Part shown: in pieces, positions 15,855-23,363 of the stretch
Position numbering within the stretch: the stretch's first letter is position 1
Layout of the letters: every line of letters starts with the position of its first letter
Source of the DNA: Pseudomonas viridiflava
Lineage (GTDB): Bacteria > Pseudomonadota > Gammaproteobacteria > Pseudomonadales > Pseudomonadaceae
Reading direction: 5' to 3'
Assembly: GCF_900601905.1 (NCBI RefSeq)
Contig: NZ_UWFA01000475.1
Coordinates: 62,001 to 126,000, forward strand
Length of the DNA: 64,000 nt
Notes under the pieces: model-generated
The model's input: only the letters and a program-made list of their open reading frames with translations
What the model was told of the DNA's origin: nothing
Databases searched by the model: none
Position numbers and translations under genes: made by a program

Positions 15855-17965
15855 AACGCAGGTTCCGTCTGGTATTGGCTGTGCTGACGAGCCACTGCCT
15901 GTTCGATGGTGGCACGCGGCAGGACGCCGGTATCCACCAGATAATCGCCGATGCGGCCGTGATGTTGCGGGCGGTAACCGAGCATGGCGCGGTCGAAGAC
16001 GGCACGGTCCAGCAGGCCGCTTTCAATCAGCAGATCGCCCAGCAACGGCGCGCTGGCGTTCGGCACCGATTGGCCCTCGGTGGCGTTATCGCGACGCAAT
16101 TGCGCGACGATTTCGCTCTCCCGGGCGATCAGTTGCTGCGGCTCGCTGCCCAGTTGCTCGCTGACCTGTTGCAGCCCGTCGGCCGACAACGGGCTGGCGA
16201 CTGCGACCTCTGGTTGACCGTCGGCATTGGCACCCAACAACACGACGCGCCAGCGCAGAGCAAACTCGTCGGCCAGGGTCTGCGGCGACGCAGCGGCTTT
16301 GGCGGCCACGTCGAACACCCGTGGCAGCTCGTTCTGAAAGGCAATCGCTTCGGCCAGGGTTTCGTCATCCAGCCAGCCATGGTTGAGCAGGATGCGCCCC
16401 AGCGGGATGTGCCGGGTCTGCTGCTCGGCCAGTGCGCTTTGCAGTTTGGTTTCGTTGATCGCCTGCCAGGACAACAACACGCTGCCCAGTTTGCGCGGCG
16501 CAATCGCGACCAGGTCGGTGGACGGGAAGTCGTGCATGGTTTTATCCCAGACCAGCTTGCGGTTGAGCACCTTGCCGACGATGAACATGCGCCAGGCCCG
16601 AGAAGCGGCCATGAAGTTGACGAAGTTGCCCACCACCATGCGCGGGATCGACAGCAGGGCATGCTGCCAGCCGTACAAGATGCCGGTGAAGTAGCAGCGA
16701 TGCACGATGCGCCAGGCCAGGGCGATACCGTTGGCCAGCAGCAGGTATTTGATGAAACCGTTGGCTTCGAACGGGGTCGGGAAACTGACGTTCCACAGCC
16801 CGCTGTGACGCAGGATGATCAAGCCCAGCAGTTGCACGAGAATCACGTAGGCGATGATGCTGACGAACGCCGTCACTACGCCCTTGCGGTCGCGAAACAG
16901 CAGGTAACGGTTGGCCAGCGAACCGCTCCAGCCCATCTGTTCCCAGCCTTGCAAGCCGATGCCGAGGGTCCAGCGGGCTTTCTGGCGAAACGCCGTGCGA
17001 AAGGTGTCCGGGAAGAACTCGCGCACGCACAGCGGCATGTTCAGGGTCGACTCGTATGGCTTGCGAAACCACGACTTGCGCAGCACCCGATACTGCACCG
17101 GGAAACGCACGAAAATCGCGTTCATGCCGACTTTCGCCAGGCGGTTACCGACGTCGTAGTCCTCGGTGAGGCTGTCGGTATTGAACGGCTGGTTCTGGGT
17201 TTCGTCGGCCAGCACGCGCAGCGCCCGGTGCGAGAAACAGGTGCCGACGCCCGCCGACGGCACGGTATCGGTCATGCTTTCACGCACCACCAGATCCTTG
17301 CCGTGCCATTCGGCGAATTCGTCCATGTAGGTCCCGGCGACCCATTCGTACCAGTTGCGCTCAAGGGAGACCACCGGCAGCTGGATCATGTCCTTGCGTG
17401 GCAACAGGTAATTGAACAGGCGCAGTTCCAGCGGGTGCAGCACGTCTTCGCTGTCATGCAGCACGACCCCGGCGAAGGTCATGTCGTGGGTTTTTTCATG
17501 CAGGAAAATCGCTTGGATGACCCAGTTCAAGCAGTCCGCCTTGCAGGTCGGCCCGGCGTGCGGGACTTCCACCCGGTGCAATTGCTTGTAACGCCGGCGC
17601 ATGCGCTCCACCTCATCGATGGTGCGCTGATCGTTGATGTAGGTACCTACGAAGACCACGTAGTTCTGGTAATCCAGGGTCGACACCATGTTCTCGATCA
17701 TCGGTGCGATGACGTCGTACTCAAGCCAGGCGGGCACCATGATTGCCAGCGGCTGTTCATCACGCGCCACCAGCTGTTCGACGGTCAGCGGCCGATACTT
17801 GCGCCCCGCCGTGAACTTGCGAAACACGCGGCGCGACCAGTACCAGAGGTCGATGAACAGATCATCCAGGCTCGAAATCAGGATCAGCACCGCGACCACA
17901 ATCGTCGCGACTTCCAGGATGCTGTAGTAGTGGGCCAGCCAGTACGGCCAATAGAGCGACGTCAT
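15851..17965 (-). CDS. NfrB-like GT2 polysaccharide synthase with C-terminal MshEN c-di-GMP domain
   Basis: 704 residues. An N-terminal helix (about 15-33) precedes a family-2 transferase with CKADCLN (141-147), the metal motif LHDSEDVLH (169-177), TEDYDVG (267-273) and RQKARWTLG (327-335, the QxxRW motif of processive synthases). Membrane segments lie at about 363-386, 402-422 and 428-455. The cytoplasmic tail has two MshEN-type motif pairs: RKLGSVLLSWQAI (491-503) with PLGRILLNHG (521-530), and LLGDLLIESG (641-650) with GRIGDYLVDTG (670-680). MshEN motifs bind c-di-GMP. E. coli NfrB is a c-di-GMP-activated synthase of a ManNAc-containing glycan. It starts 12 bases after the BcsB-like gene; ATG 17965. 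Confidence 0.9.
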   Translation of the reverse strand: MTSLYWPYWLAHYYSILEVATIVVAVLILISSLDDLFIDLWYWSRRVFRKFTAGRKYRPLTVEQLVARDEQPLAIMVPAWLEYDVIAPMIENMVSTLDYQNYVVFVGTYINDQRTIDEVERMRRRYKQLHRVEVPHAGPTCKADCLNWVIQAIFLHEKTHDMTFAGVVLHDSEDVLHPLELRLFNYLLPRKDMIQLPVVSLERNWYEWVAGTYMDEFAEWHGKDLVVRESMTDTVPSAGVGTCFSHRALRVLADETQNQPFNTDSLTEDYDVGNRLAKVGMNAIFVRFPVQYRVLRKSWFRKPYESTLNMPLCVREFFPDTFRTAFRQKARWTLGIGLQGWEQMGWSGSLANRYLLFRDRKGVVTAFVSIIAYVILVQLLGLIILRHSGLWNVSFPTPFEANGFIKYLLLANGIALAWRIVHRCYFTGILYGWQHALLSIPRMVVGNFVNFMAASRAWRMFIVGKVLNRKLVWDKTMHDFPSTDLVAIAPRKLGSVLLSWQAINETKLQSALAEQQTRHIPLGRILLNHGWLDDETLAEAIAFQNELPRVFDVAAKAAASPQTLADEFALRWRVVLLGANADGQPEVAVASPLSADGLQQVSEQLGSEPQQLIARESEIVAQLRRDNATEGQSVPNASAPLLGDLLIESGLLDRAVFDRAMLGYRPQHHGRIGDYLVDTGVLPRATIEQAVARQHSQYQTEPAL

Positions 17966-17977
17966 CGGAGGGTCCCG

Positions 17978-20188
17978 TTACTGGCGATTGCGACGGGCGC
18001 TACGGCCAGCCAGCAACAGCAAGAGGAACAGCACGACAGCGCCAGGAATCAACCACAACATCGACGGTTGGCGCCATGCATCAAGGCCTTTGGGCTCTTC
18101 GCTTTCGATCATCTGGCTGCCGCTCGGGTCTTTGCTGTCCAGTGTGGTCAGCGCGCCCTGGGCACCGAGAATGCTCACGTCACCCCGGGTCAGCAGGATC
18201 GGCTTGGCAAACACTGGCGCCTGGTTGCCCAGCGCGTGGTAGACCAGACCATGCTGACCGCCAGCCTCGACCACTTGCAGCGAAGCCAGGTTGTTCAGCG
18301 GTTGCAGGTCCAGCAGCACCTGATCCTTGTGATTGATGCGCAGGCGACCCTGGTCGTCGACGTCCACCGAGGCCTTGCTGTCCTTGATCGGCAATTGGAA
18401 CGCGAGGAAGGATTTGTCCGGGCTGACCGAGGCTGTCGGGTCAGCGGCGACGGTCAGTTGCGCGCGCAGTGGCGAGACACCGCTGGCGTCGGCCACGGCA
18501 ATCACTTGCGGCAGGCTGCTGGCCGGTTGGTCGAGCCAGGTTTGCGGCACCAGCACTTGAGTCTCGCCAGCGAAGCGTGCAGCCATGCCGGAGAAGTCGT
18601 CATTGAGGGTGGCTTTGTCCAGCACGATATGGCTGGTCGGCAACACTGCAACCGGGAACGCTTGCGGTGTTTCCAGGCAACGGTCGCTGACCGGCTGGCG
18701 CTGGAAGGAGACCCGCAGGACGTTTGTCGAACCCAGTGCATAGCCTGGAATGCGCGCTTCGATGCGCTGTTTTTCGCCATTGGTGACCAGCTGTTGCGCG
18801 CCGATCAGGTAATCGTTGAGAAACAGCGAGGCCACTGGCGCGGTGCCTGAGGCCCCGGGTGCGGCCGCCACATCGATGATTGCCTTGACTGGCACGCGAC
18901 CGTCGTAGGCCACGCTGCCCAGCGGGAACGAGGTGCTCCAGTCGGACTTGGCCAGCACGTCGAGGGTGCCGGTTTTGCCGCCCAGTCGCGAGAGTGCCAC
19001 ACGGCCATCGGCTTCCAGCGGGGTATGGGCCTCGCTGATGGTCAATTGCCGGGTAAGGGCCAGTTTGTTCCAGGCCGAACTGAACAGGGTCAGCGCTTTG
19101 CCGGTGGCCTCGGGAGCGATCATCAGCATCGGACGCGCGCCGAGCAGGGCCAGGCGTACGTTGTCGGTGCCTGCCTTGAGGCCCACGTTGATGTGCCGTT
19201 CACGCCACTGGTTCAGGGCGCTGGCTGCGCTTGCGTCCAGGCCTTGAATCTGGGCGTGCAGGGCATCGAGCGAATCATTGATGGCCTTGAGCAGTTGCGG
19301 ATCGTTGATCACCAGATCCGCCTGCACATTGGCGGTCTGACCCAGCACCAGCAATGCGCCGATCTGTGCCGGATCGGTGATGGTCTGCGTGCCTTTGCCA
19401 TTGAGGCTGGCGAAGGCCGGAATGTTCAGCAGCTCGGCGGGCACCCGCAGGCCGCTCACGTCGACACTGTCCTGCAGCGCAGGGAAGGGCAGGATGCGGG
19501 CGTGTTTGCCGATCCGCTCCAGAGCCACGCCCATGCGCCATGCTGAATCGTAGCTGGCCGCCGACAGGCTGCCGGGCGCGACCATGATTCCCGGTTTGCC
19601 GGGCAGGGCATTCCAGGCGGCGCCGACGTCCTGCAACTGGCTGGCGTCATAGCTGTAGGTCAGGCGGGTGGTGGGGTCGATACGCAGGACGTTGCCGATC
19701 ACGCGCTCGTCTTCACAGAGCACGCGGTCGACAATCGACGACCAGGCAACGCCCAGGCGCACCGAGCCGGTTTCCCGTGCGGCCTTGTCGACGCCCAGAG
19801 TCACGCTGGCATTGCCTTGCGCTTCGTTCAGGCCTTCGGCGCGGACCGGGTAGCCGTCCAGCGACAGCAACATGGTGTTGCGGCCGCCTTCGCCATTGAG
19901 ATAGCTGGCATCGAACTGCAGCGTTGCATCGCTCAGCGCAACGCCCGCAGGTACCGGCAGATACAGCTCCCGCCTGGCGTCAGTGGAGCCGAGAATGATC
20001 GGTGCATCGATACCCAGATCACTCAGACGAATCTGGCGTTCCTGACGGGTGTCGGTGTTGAGCCGGTTGATTGCCTGAGTGAGCGGGCTGTCCGCAGCCA
20101 AGGCGAAAGTCGGCATAAGCGCGAGCAGGCTCACGCCACAGGCAAGGGCGCTGAGCGCGCCCGATTGGGAGGCAACGGAAAACTTCAT
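17978..20188 (-). CDS. BcsB-like periplasmic, membrane-anchored EPS co-synthase subunit
   Basis: 736 residues. The signal peptide (LACGVSLLALMPTFALA) is cleaved near residue 32. The large periplasmic region of alternating carbohydrate-binding and flavodoxin-like folds has the BcsB pattern (IRLSDLGIDAPIILGSTDAR, LFLNDYLIG, VLRVSFQRQPVSDRCLETPQ). A single C-terminal anchor (MLWLIPGAVVLFLLLLLAG) ends in a basic tail (RSARRNRQ). BcsB binds the nascent chain and activates BcsA in cellulose synthesis; here it is paired with an NfrB-type synthase instead, replacing or resembling the less known YbcH partner. It lies 53 bases after wecB and 12 bases before the synthase gene. The identity as a BcsB-family subunit is good; the polymer is not cellulose by context. 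Confidence 0.83.
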   Translation of the reverse strand: MKFSVASQSGALSALACGVSLLALMPTFALAADSPLTQAINRLNTDTRQERQIRLSDLGIDAPIILGSTDARRELYLPVPAGVALSDATLQFDASYLNGEGGRNTMLLSLDGYPVRAEGLNEAQGNASVTLGVDKAARETGSVRLGVAWSSIVDRVLCEDERVIGNVLRIDPTTRLTYSYDASQLQDVGAAWNALPGKPGIMVAPGSLSAASYDSAWRMGVALERIGKHARILPFPALQDSVDVSGLRVPAELLNIPAFASLNGKGTQTITDPAQIGALLVLGQTANVQADLVINDPQLLKAINDSLDALHAQIQGLDASAASALNQWRERHINVGLKAGTDNVRLALLGARPMLMIAPEATGKALTLFSSAWNKLALTRQLTISEAHTPLEADGRVALSRLGGKTGTLDVLAKSDWSTSFPLGSVAYDGRVPVKAIIDVAAAPGASGTAPVASLFLNDYLIGAQQLVTNGEKQRIEARIPGYALGSTNVLRVSFQRQPVSDRCLETPQAFPVAVLPTSHIVLDKATLNDDFSGMAARFAGETQVLVPQTWLDQPASSLPQVIAVADASGVSPLRAQLTVAADPTASVSPDKSFLAFQLPIKDSKASVDVDDQGRLRINHKDQVLLDLQPLNNLASLQVVEAGGQHGLVYHALGNQAPVFAKPILLTRGDVSILGAQGALTTLDSKDPSGSQMIESEEPKGLDAWRQPSMLWLIPGAVVLFLLLLLAGRSARRNRQ

Positions 20189-20241
20189 TCAGGCAAATCT
20201 CGGGCTGTTGGAGGGGCTATGGTTTAGGGGCTGGCGTTTAT

Positions 20242-21516
20242 CTACTGGAAGGATGAAACCGGCCGGGCTTGCCCCTGGTGCGGAATCAGCATTGGGTGAT
20301 CGAGCGCCAATGGCGGCTTGCCCACCACGAACTCATGCATCGGACGGCCGAGCAGGACATCGACAATCCGCGAGCTGGCCAGGCCGTCGCCATAGGGATT
20401 GGCTGCCTGCGAGGCGCGGCGCCAGAGCAATTCGTCGTCGTACAGCGCAGCAACACCGCTGACGATGGACTCGGGGGAGGTCCCCACCAGTCTCACAGTG
20501 CCCGCCTTGACGGCCTCCGGACGTTCAGTGACCTCGCGCATCACCAGCACGGGCTTGCCCAGCGAAGGCGCTTCTTCCTGGACGCCACCGGAGTCGGTGA
20601 GGATCACGTAGGCGCGCTGCATCAGGCGCACAAACGCCAGGTAGTCCAGCGGGTCGATCAGGTGCACGTTATCCAGGCCCGCCAGGTGCTCGTTGACCGG
20701 ACCTTGAACGTTGGGGTTCAGGTGCACCGGGTAGACAATCTGGATATCGCTGCGGCTGGCCAGTTGGCGCAGGGCCTTGCAGATATCCAGGAAGCCGTCG
20801 CCGAAGTTTTCACGTCGGTGGCCGGTCACCAGCAGCACCTTGCGGTCTGGCTTGATGAACGAGAACTGGCTGTCCAGACGGGCGCGTAGCTCGCTGTCCT
20901 GTTCGATGCGTTTGGCGGTCAATTGCAGGGCGTCGATCACGGTATTGCCGGTCACGAATGAGCGCCCTTGCAGGCGTTCGCCCAGCAGGTTGGTGCGCGA
21001 CTCGAAGGTCGGCGCAAACAGCAGGTCGGCGCCCAGATCGATGCAGCGGCGGTTCATTTCTTCCGGCCACGGCGAGCGAATGTCGCCGGTGCGCAGGCCC
21101 GCTTCTACGTGGCCGACCGGGATCCGGCGATGGAACGCCGCCATCGCGGCAACCATCGCCGAGGTGGTATCGCCGTGCACCAGAACGCGATCAGGCTGAG
21201 TCATCTCCAACACCGGATCGATAGCGTCATACAACGCCGCGGTCAGGGTGTTGAGGTTCTGCTGAGGTCTCATGACGTCAAGTGTGAAGTCAGGCTTGAG
21301 CTCAAACAGATCCAGCACTTGCTTGAGCATGCTTTGATGCTGGCCAGTGACACAAATCATCGAATGAACACCTGATTCTGCCGCCAGGGCTTTGACGAGC
21401 GGGGCCATTTTTATAGCCTCCGGACGCGTGCCGAAAATGGACAGAACTTTAACTCTTGGTTGACTGCGAGCGATGATGCCCTCCTCGCGCAATTTATGCG
21501 CCGCACAGTAATTCAC
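20242..21516 (-). CDS. wecB: UDP-N-acetylglucosamine 2-epimerase (non-hydrolysing), first gene of EPS operon
   Basis: 424 residues. All family motifs are present: FGTRPEAIKMAPLV near the start, VHGDTTSAMVAA, VGHVEAGLRTGD, PEEMNR, GHRRENFG and TDSGGVQEEAPSLGKPVLVM. It converts UDP-GlcNAc to UDP-ManNAc; in E. coli this supplies the N4 glycan as well as ECA. A C-terminal extension of about 40 residues (after VDVLLGRPMHE) is not typical. The start is unusual: no ATG precedes the conserved KVLSIFGTRPEA, and the best canonical start is GTG 21516, with TTG 21492 also possible. A very strong GAGGAGG lies at 21480-21486, followed only by ATC codons. Gene identity is secure; the exact N-terminus is not. 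Confidence 0.92.
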   Translation of the reverse strand: MNYCAAHKLREEGIIARSQPRVKVLSIFGTRPEAIKMAPLVKALAAESGVHSMICVTGQHQSMLKQVLDLFELKPDFTLDVMRPQQNLNTLTAALYDAIDPVLEMTQPDRVLVHGDTTSAMVAAMAAFHRRIPVGHVEAGLRTGDIRSPWPEEMNRRCIDLGADLLFAPTFESRTNLLGERLQGRSFVTGNTVIDALQLTAKRIEQDSELRARLDSQFSFIKPDRKVLLVTGHRRENFGDGFLDICKALRQLASRSDIQIVYPVHLNPNVQGPVNEHLAGLDNVHLIDPLDYLAFVRLMQRAYVILTDSGGVQEEAPSLGKPVLVMREVTERPEAVKAGTVRLVGTSPESIVSGVAALYDDELLWRRASQAANPYGDGLASSRIVDVLLGRPMHEFVVGKPPLALDHPMLIPHQGQARPVSSFQ

Positions 21517-22274
21517 TCAAGGCGCAAATGACTTGAGCAATCTAGCGTGCTGAGTTTGATGGGCCGGATTTAAATCAGAGTGGAAACTTGATTATTCACT
21601 TCGTGTGATATGGCGCATTGCCTTGCTTCCGGATCGGCGTCGATTATTAGCAGCATTCGCGATGAGTGCAAAGTTTAATATTCAGAATTTTTCAAATCGA
21701 AGGAAGTTTGAAACTTTAATTTTAAGTGTCGGTCTGTAGTAGGTTTTGCGGGGTTTTGAGCGGGGAGGCATATCGAATGGTTTCAAGTTTTAGATATTGA
21801 TTTATATGAGGTTTTCAAAATACTAAGTGTTATACGTCGGATGGATTGAATCTTTTTGATTTCTGTTGTCATGCATCGCCGGAAGGGCGGTTGCTGTTCT
21901 GCAGGTTCTAACCGGAAGTCACTTGAATGACGCCTGTATATTGTCACGGTGCAGGGGGAGTCTGGTTCAGGAGTGGGGTTTGTGCAAGTTAACTTTTCAG
22001 AAAGTTCCCGAATGGCAACTCAGGGTGAGGGATGGCGTTTTGCCGCTAGTGCGAAGTATACACGGCAAACCTTAATACACCTCATGCAATTTTTGCGGTC
22101 TCCAACTGTATTCAATAACAGCCGATCATTGATCCAGGCCTGTTGGCCTGAGGCTCTCGCCGTTGGTCGGGGTCTATACATCGGTATGATTTTCGTCGCG
22201 CCTGCAGTTGGTTAATGTGCACAGCAGTTGTGCGTGGCACAGCATTCATTCACCGATGTGGAAGGTAGAACAGC
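21517..22274. other. 758-bp AT-rich intergenic region upstream of the EPS operon
   Basis: No convincing gene. By hand count the blocks 21661-21720 and 21781-21840 are each about 27% GC, far below the neighbours. It separates the minus-strand EPS operon from the plus-strand receiver gene and must hold promoters for both. Short open frames at 21866-22215 have no recognisable product. It is likely a regulatory leader and possible silencer-binding (H-NS/MvaT-type) tract. Confidence 0.6.
21575..21602 (-). promoter_or_regulatory. Possible AlgU (sigma-22)-type promoter for the EPS operon
   Basis: On the minus strand GAAGTG (21602-21597), a 17-base spacer and TCTGA (21579-21575) resemble the AlgU consensus GAACTT-N16/17-TCTGA, with two mismatches in the -35 box. 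Transcription would start near 21568, about 50 bases before the GTG start of wecB, which is a sensible distance. Chance matches of this quality are common, so the call is tentative. Confidence 0.22.
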
Positions 22275-22646
22275 TTGAGCAAATCCCCGGTGATAGCGGT
22301 CGTCGATGATGATATGGCGGTGCGCACGGGACTCGACAGTCTGGTGCGCTCGGTGGGCTTTGCGGTGTGCCTGTTTGCGTCGGCGGAGGAGTTCCTGGGC
22401 TCCACCTGCCTGGCCAAGGCGCGGTGCCTGATTACCGACGTGCAAATGCCTGGCATGAGCGGCGTTGAGCTGCACGAGCACCTGAGTCACCGGGGCTTTC
22501 GCATCCCCACCATCTTCATCACCGCCTTTCCCGAAGACTCGATACGCCAGCGCGCCATGACCGGCAGCGCAGTGGGCTTCCTCAGCAAGCCGTTCAATGC
22601 AAGGTTGTTGATCGATTGCATCGAGTCCACGTTAGGGGTGGTTTGA
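22275..22646 (+). CDS. Stand-alone FixJ-type receiver domain
   Basis: 123 residues, one REC domain only. It has the acidic pocket VVDDDMAVR, phosphoacceptor Asp55 in TDVQMPGMSG, the Thr/Ser switch in IFITAFPED and the lysine in FLSKPFNARLL. There is no output domain. The start is TTG 22275 with GGAAGG a few bases upstream; no later ATG keeps the acidic pocket. It is convergent with the FixJ-type regulator at 22695-23363, whose receiver it resembles. A role as a phosphate sink or as a connector for the neighbouring kinase is plausible but inferred. Confidence 0.85.
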   Translation: MSKSPVIAVVDDDMAVRTGLDSLVRSVGFAVCLFASAEEFLGSTCLAKARCLITDVQMPGMSGVELHEHLSHRGFRIPTIFITAFPEDSIRQRAMTGSAVGFLSKPFNARLLIDCIESTLGVV

Positions 22647-22694
22647 GTTTCTGAAGAGGCCAGTGCATCGAGCCGGTCCCACAGGTCAGATCTC

Positions 22695-23363
22695 TTACAG
22701 ATCTCTCGCAGACCCCGACAACTCCAGCGCCTCAGCCATGCGCACCAGCTCGGCGAAGGAGCGGGCGTGCATTTTCTTCATGGCGTGGCCTCGGTGGATC
22801 TTGACGGTGATTTCACTCAGGCCGATTTCCCCGGCGATCTGCTTGTTCATCAAGCCTGATGCCGCCAGGGCCATGATTTGCTTTTCCCGTGGGGTCAGGG
22901 TTTCGAAGCGGCTGCGGATCTCGTTGAAATGCTTGTGCGCCTGACGCCCGCTTCGGTCTTTTTCCAGTGCCGTGGTGACGGCGTCCAGCAGGTCCTGCTC
23001 GCGGAAAGGTTTGGCAAGAAAGTCCACGGCACCGGCTTTCATGGCGCGCACCGTCATGGCGATGTCGCCGTGGCCGGTCATGAACACAATCGGCAGGTTG
23101 ACGTTGGAGCGCGCCAGTTCGTTCTGGAAATCCAGGCCGCTGGTGCCTTGCAGGCGGACGTCGAGCACCAGGCAGCTGGCGGCGTCCGGGCGCTGGAACT
23201 GCACGAAGTCCGCCACTGACGCAAAGGTCTCGACCCGCAACCCTACTGAACGCAGCAGGCTGCTCAATGCATCGCGCAGGGCCGCGTCGTCGTCGACGAT
23301 GAACACCATTGGCTCGGTGCTGACGTTGAGCGCAGTTCTGTTCAGCGGGTGGTCGTCATTCAT
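22695..23363 (-). CDS. FixJ/NarL-type response regulator (REC-LuxR HTH)
   Basis: 222 residues. The N-terminal receiver has VFIVDDDAALR, phosphoacceptor Asp68 (LVLDVRLQG), FMTGHGD and FLAKPFREQ. The C-terminal LuxR-type helix-turn-helix is ETLTPREKQIMALAASGLMN then GEIGLSEITVKIHRGHAMKK. ATG 23363 was chosen because it overlaps the kinase stop (ATGA), showing translational coupling; the frame extends further upstream but inside the kinase gene. It is partner of the PAS-histidine kinase just upstream. FixJ-type regulators of this kind commonly control metabolic genes; the target is not visible here. Confidence 0.9.
   Translation of the reverse strand: MNDDHPLNRTALNVSTEPMVFIVDDDAALRDALSSLLRSVGLRVETFASVADFVQFQRPDAASCLVLDVRLQGTSGLDFQNELARSNVNLPIVFMTGHGDIAMTVRAMKAGAVDFLAKPFREQDLLDAVTTALEKDRSGRQAHKHFNEIRSRFETLTPREKQIMALAASGLMNKQIAGEIGLSEITVKIHRGHAMKKMHARSFAELVRMAEALELSGSARDL

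Noticed and set aside
15875..18850. A 991-codon open frame on the plus strand, antisense to the NfrB- and BcsB-like genes
   Set aside because: No recognisable domains; its residues (rich in Gln, His, Arg, Val) are typical of frames opposite GC-rich genes, while the minus-strand reading gives complete families.
10763..21516. Alginate or cellulose biosynthesis operon
   Set aside because: AlgF/AlgJ-like and BcsB-like parts are present, but Alg8, Alg44, AlgE, AlgI, BcsA, BcsC and BcsZ are not; the synthase and porin are NfrB/NfrA-like.
21866..22215. Small genes in the AT-rich gap
   Set aside because: Two overlapping short frames in different registers, neither with a good ribosome site or recognisable sequence.
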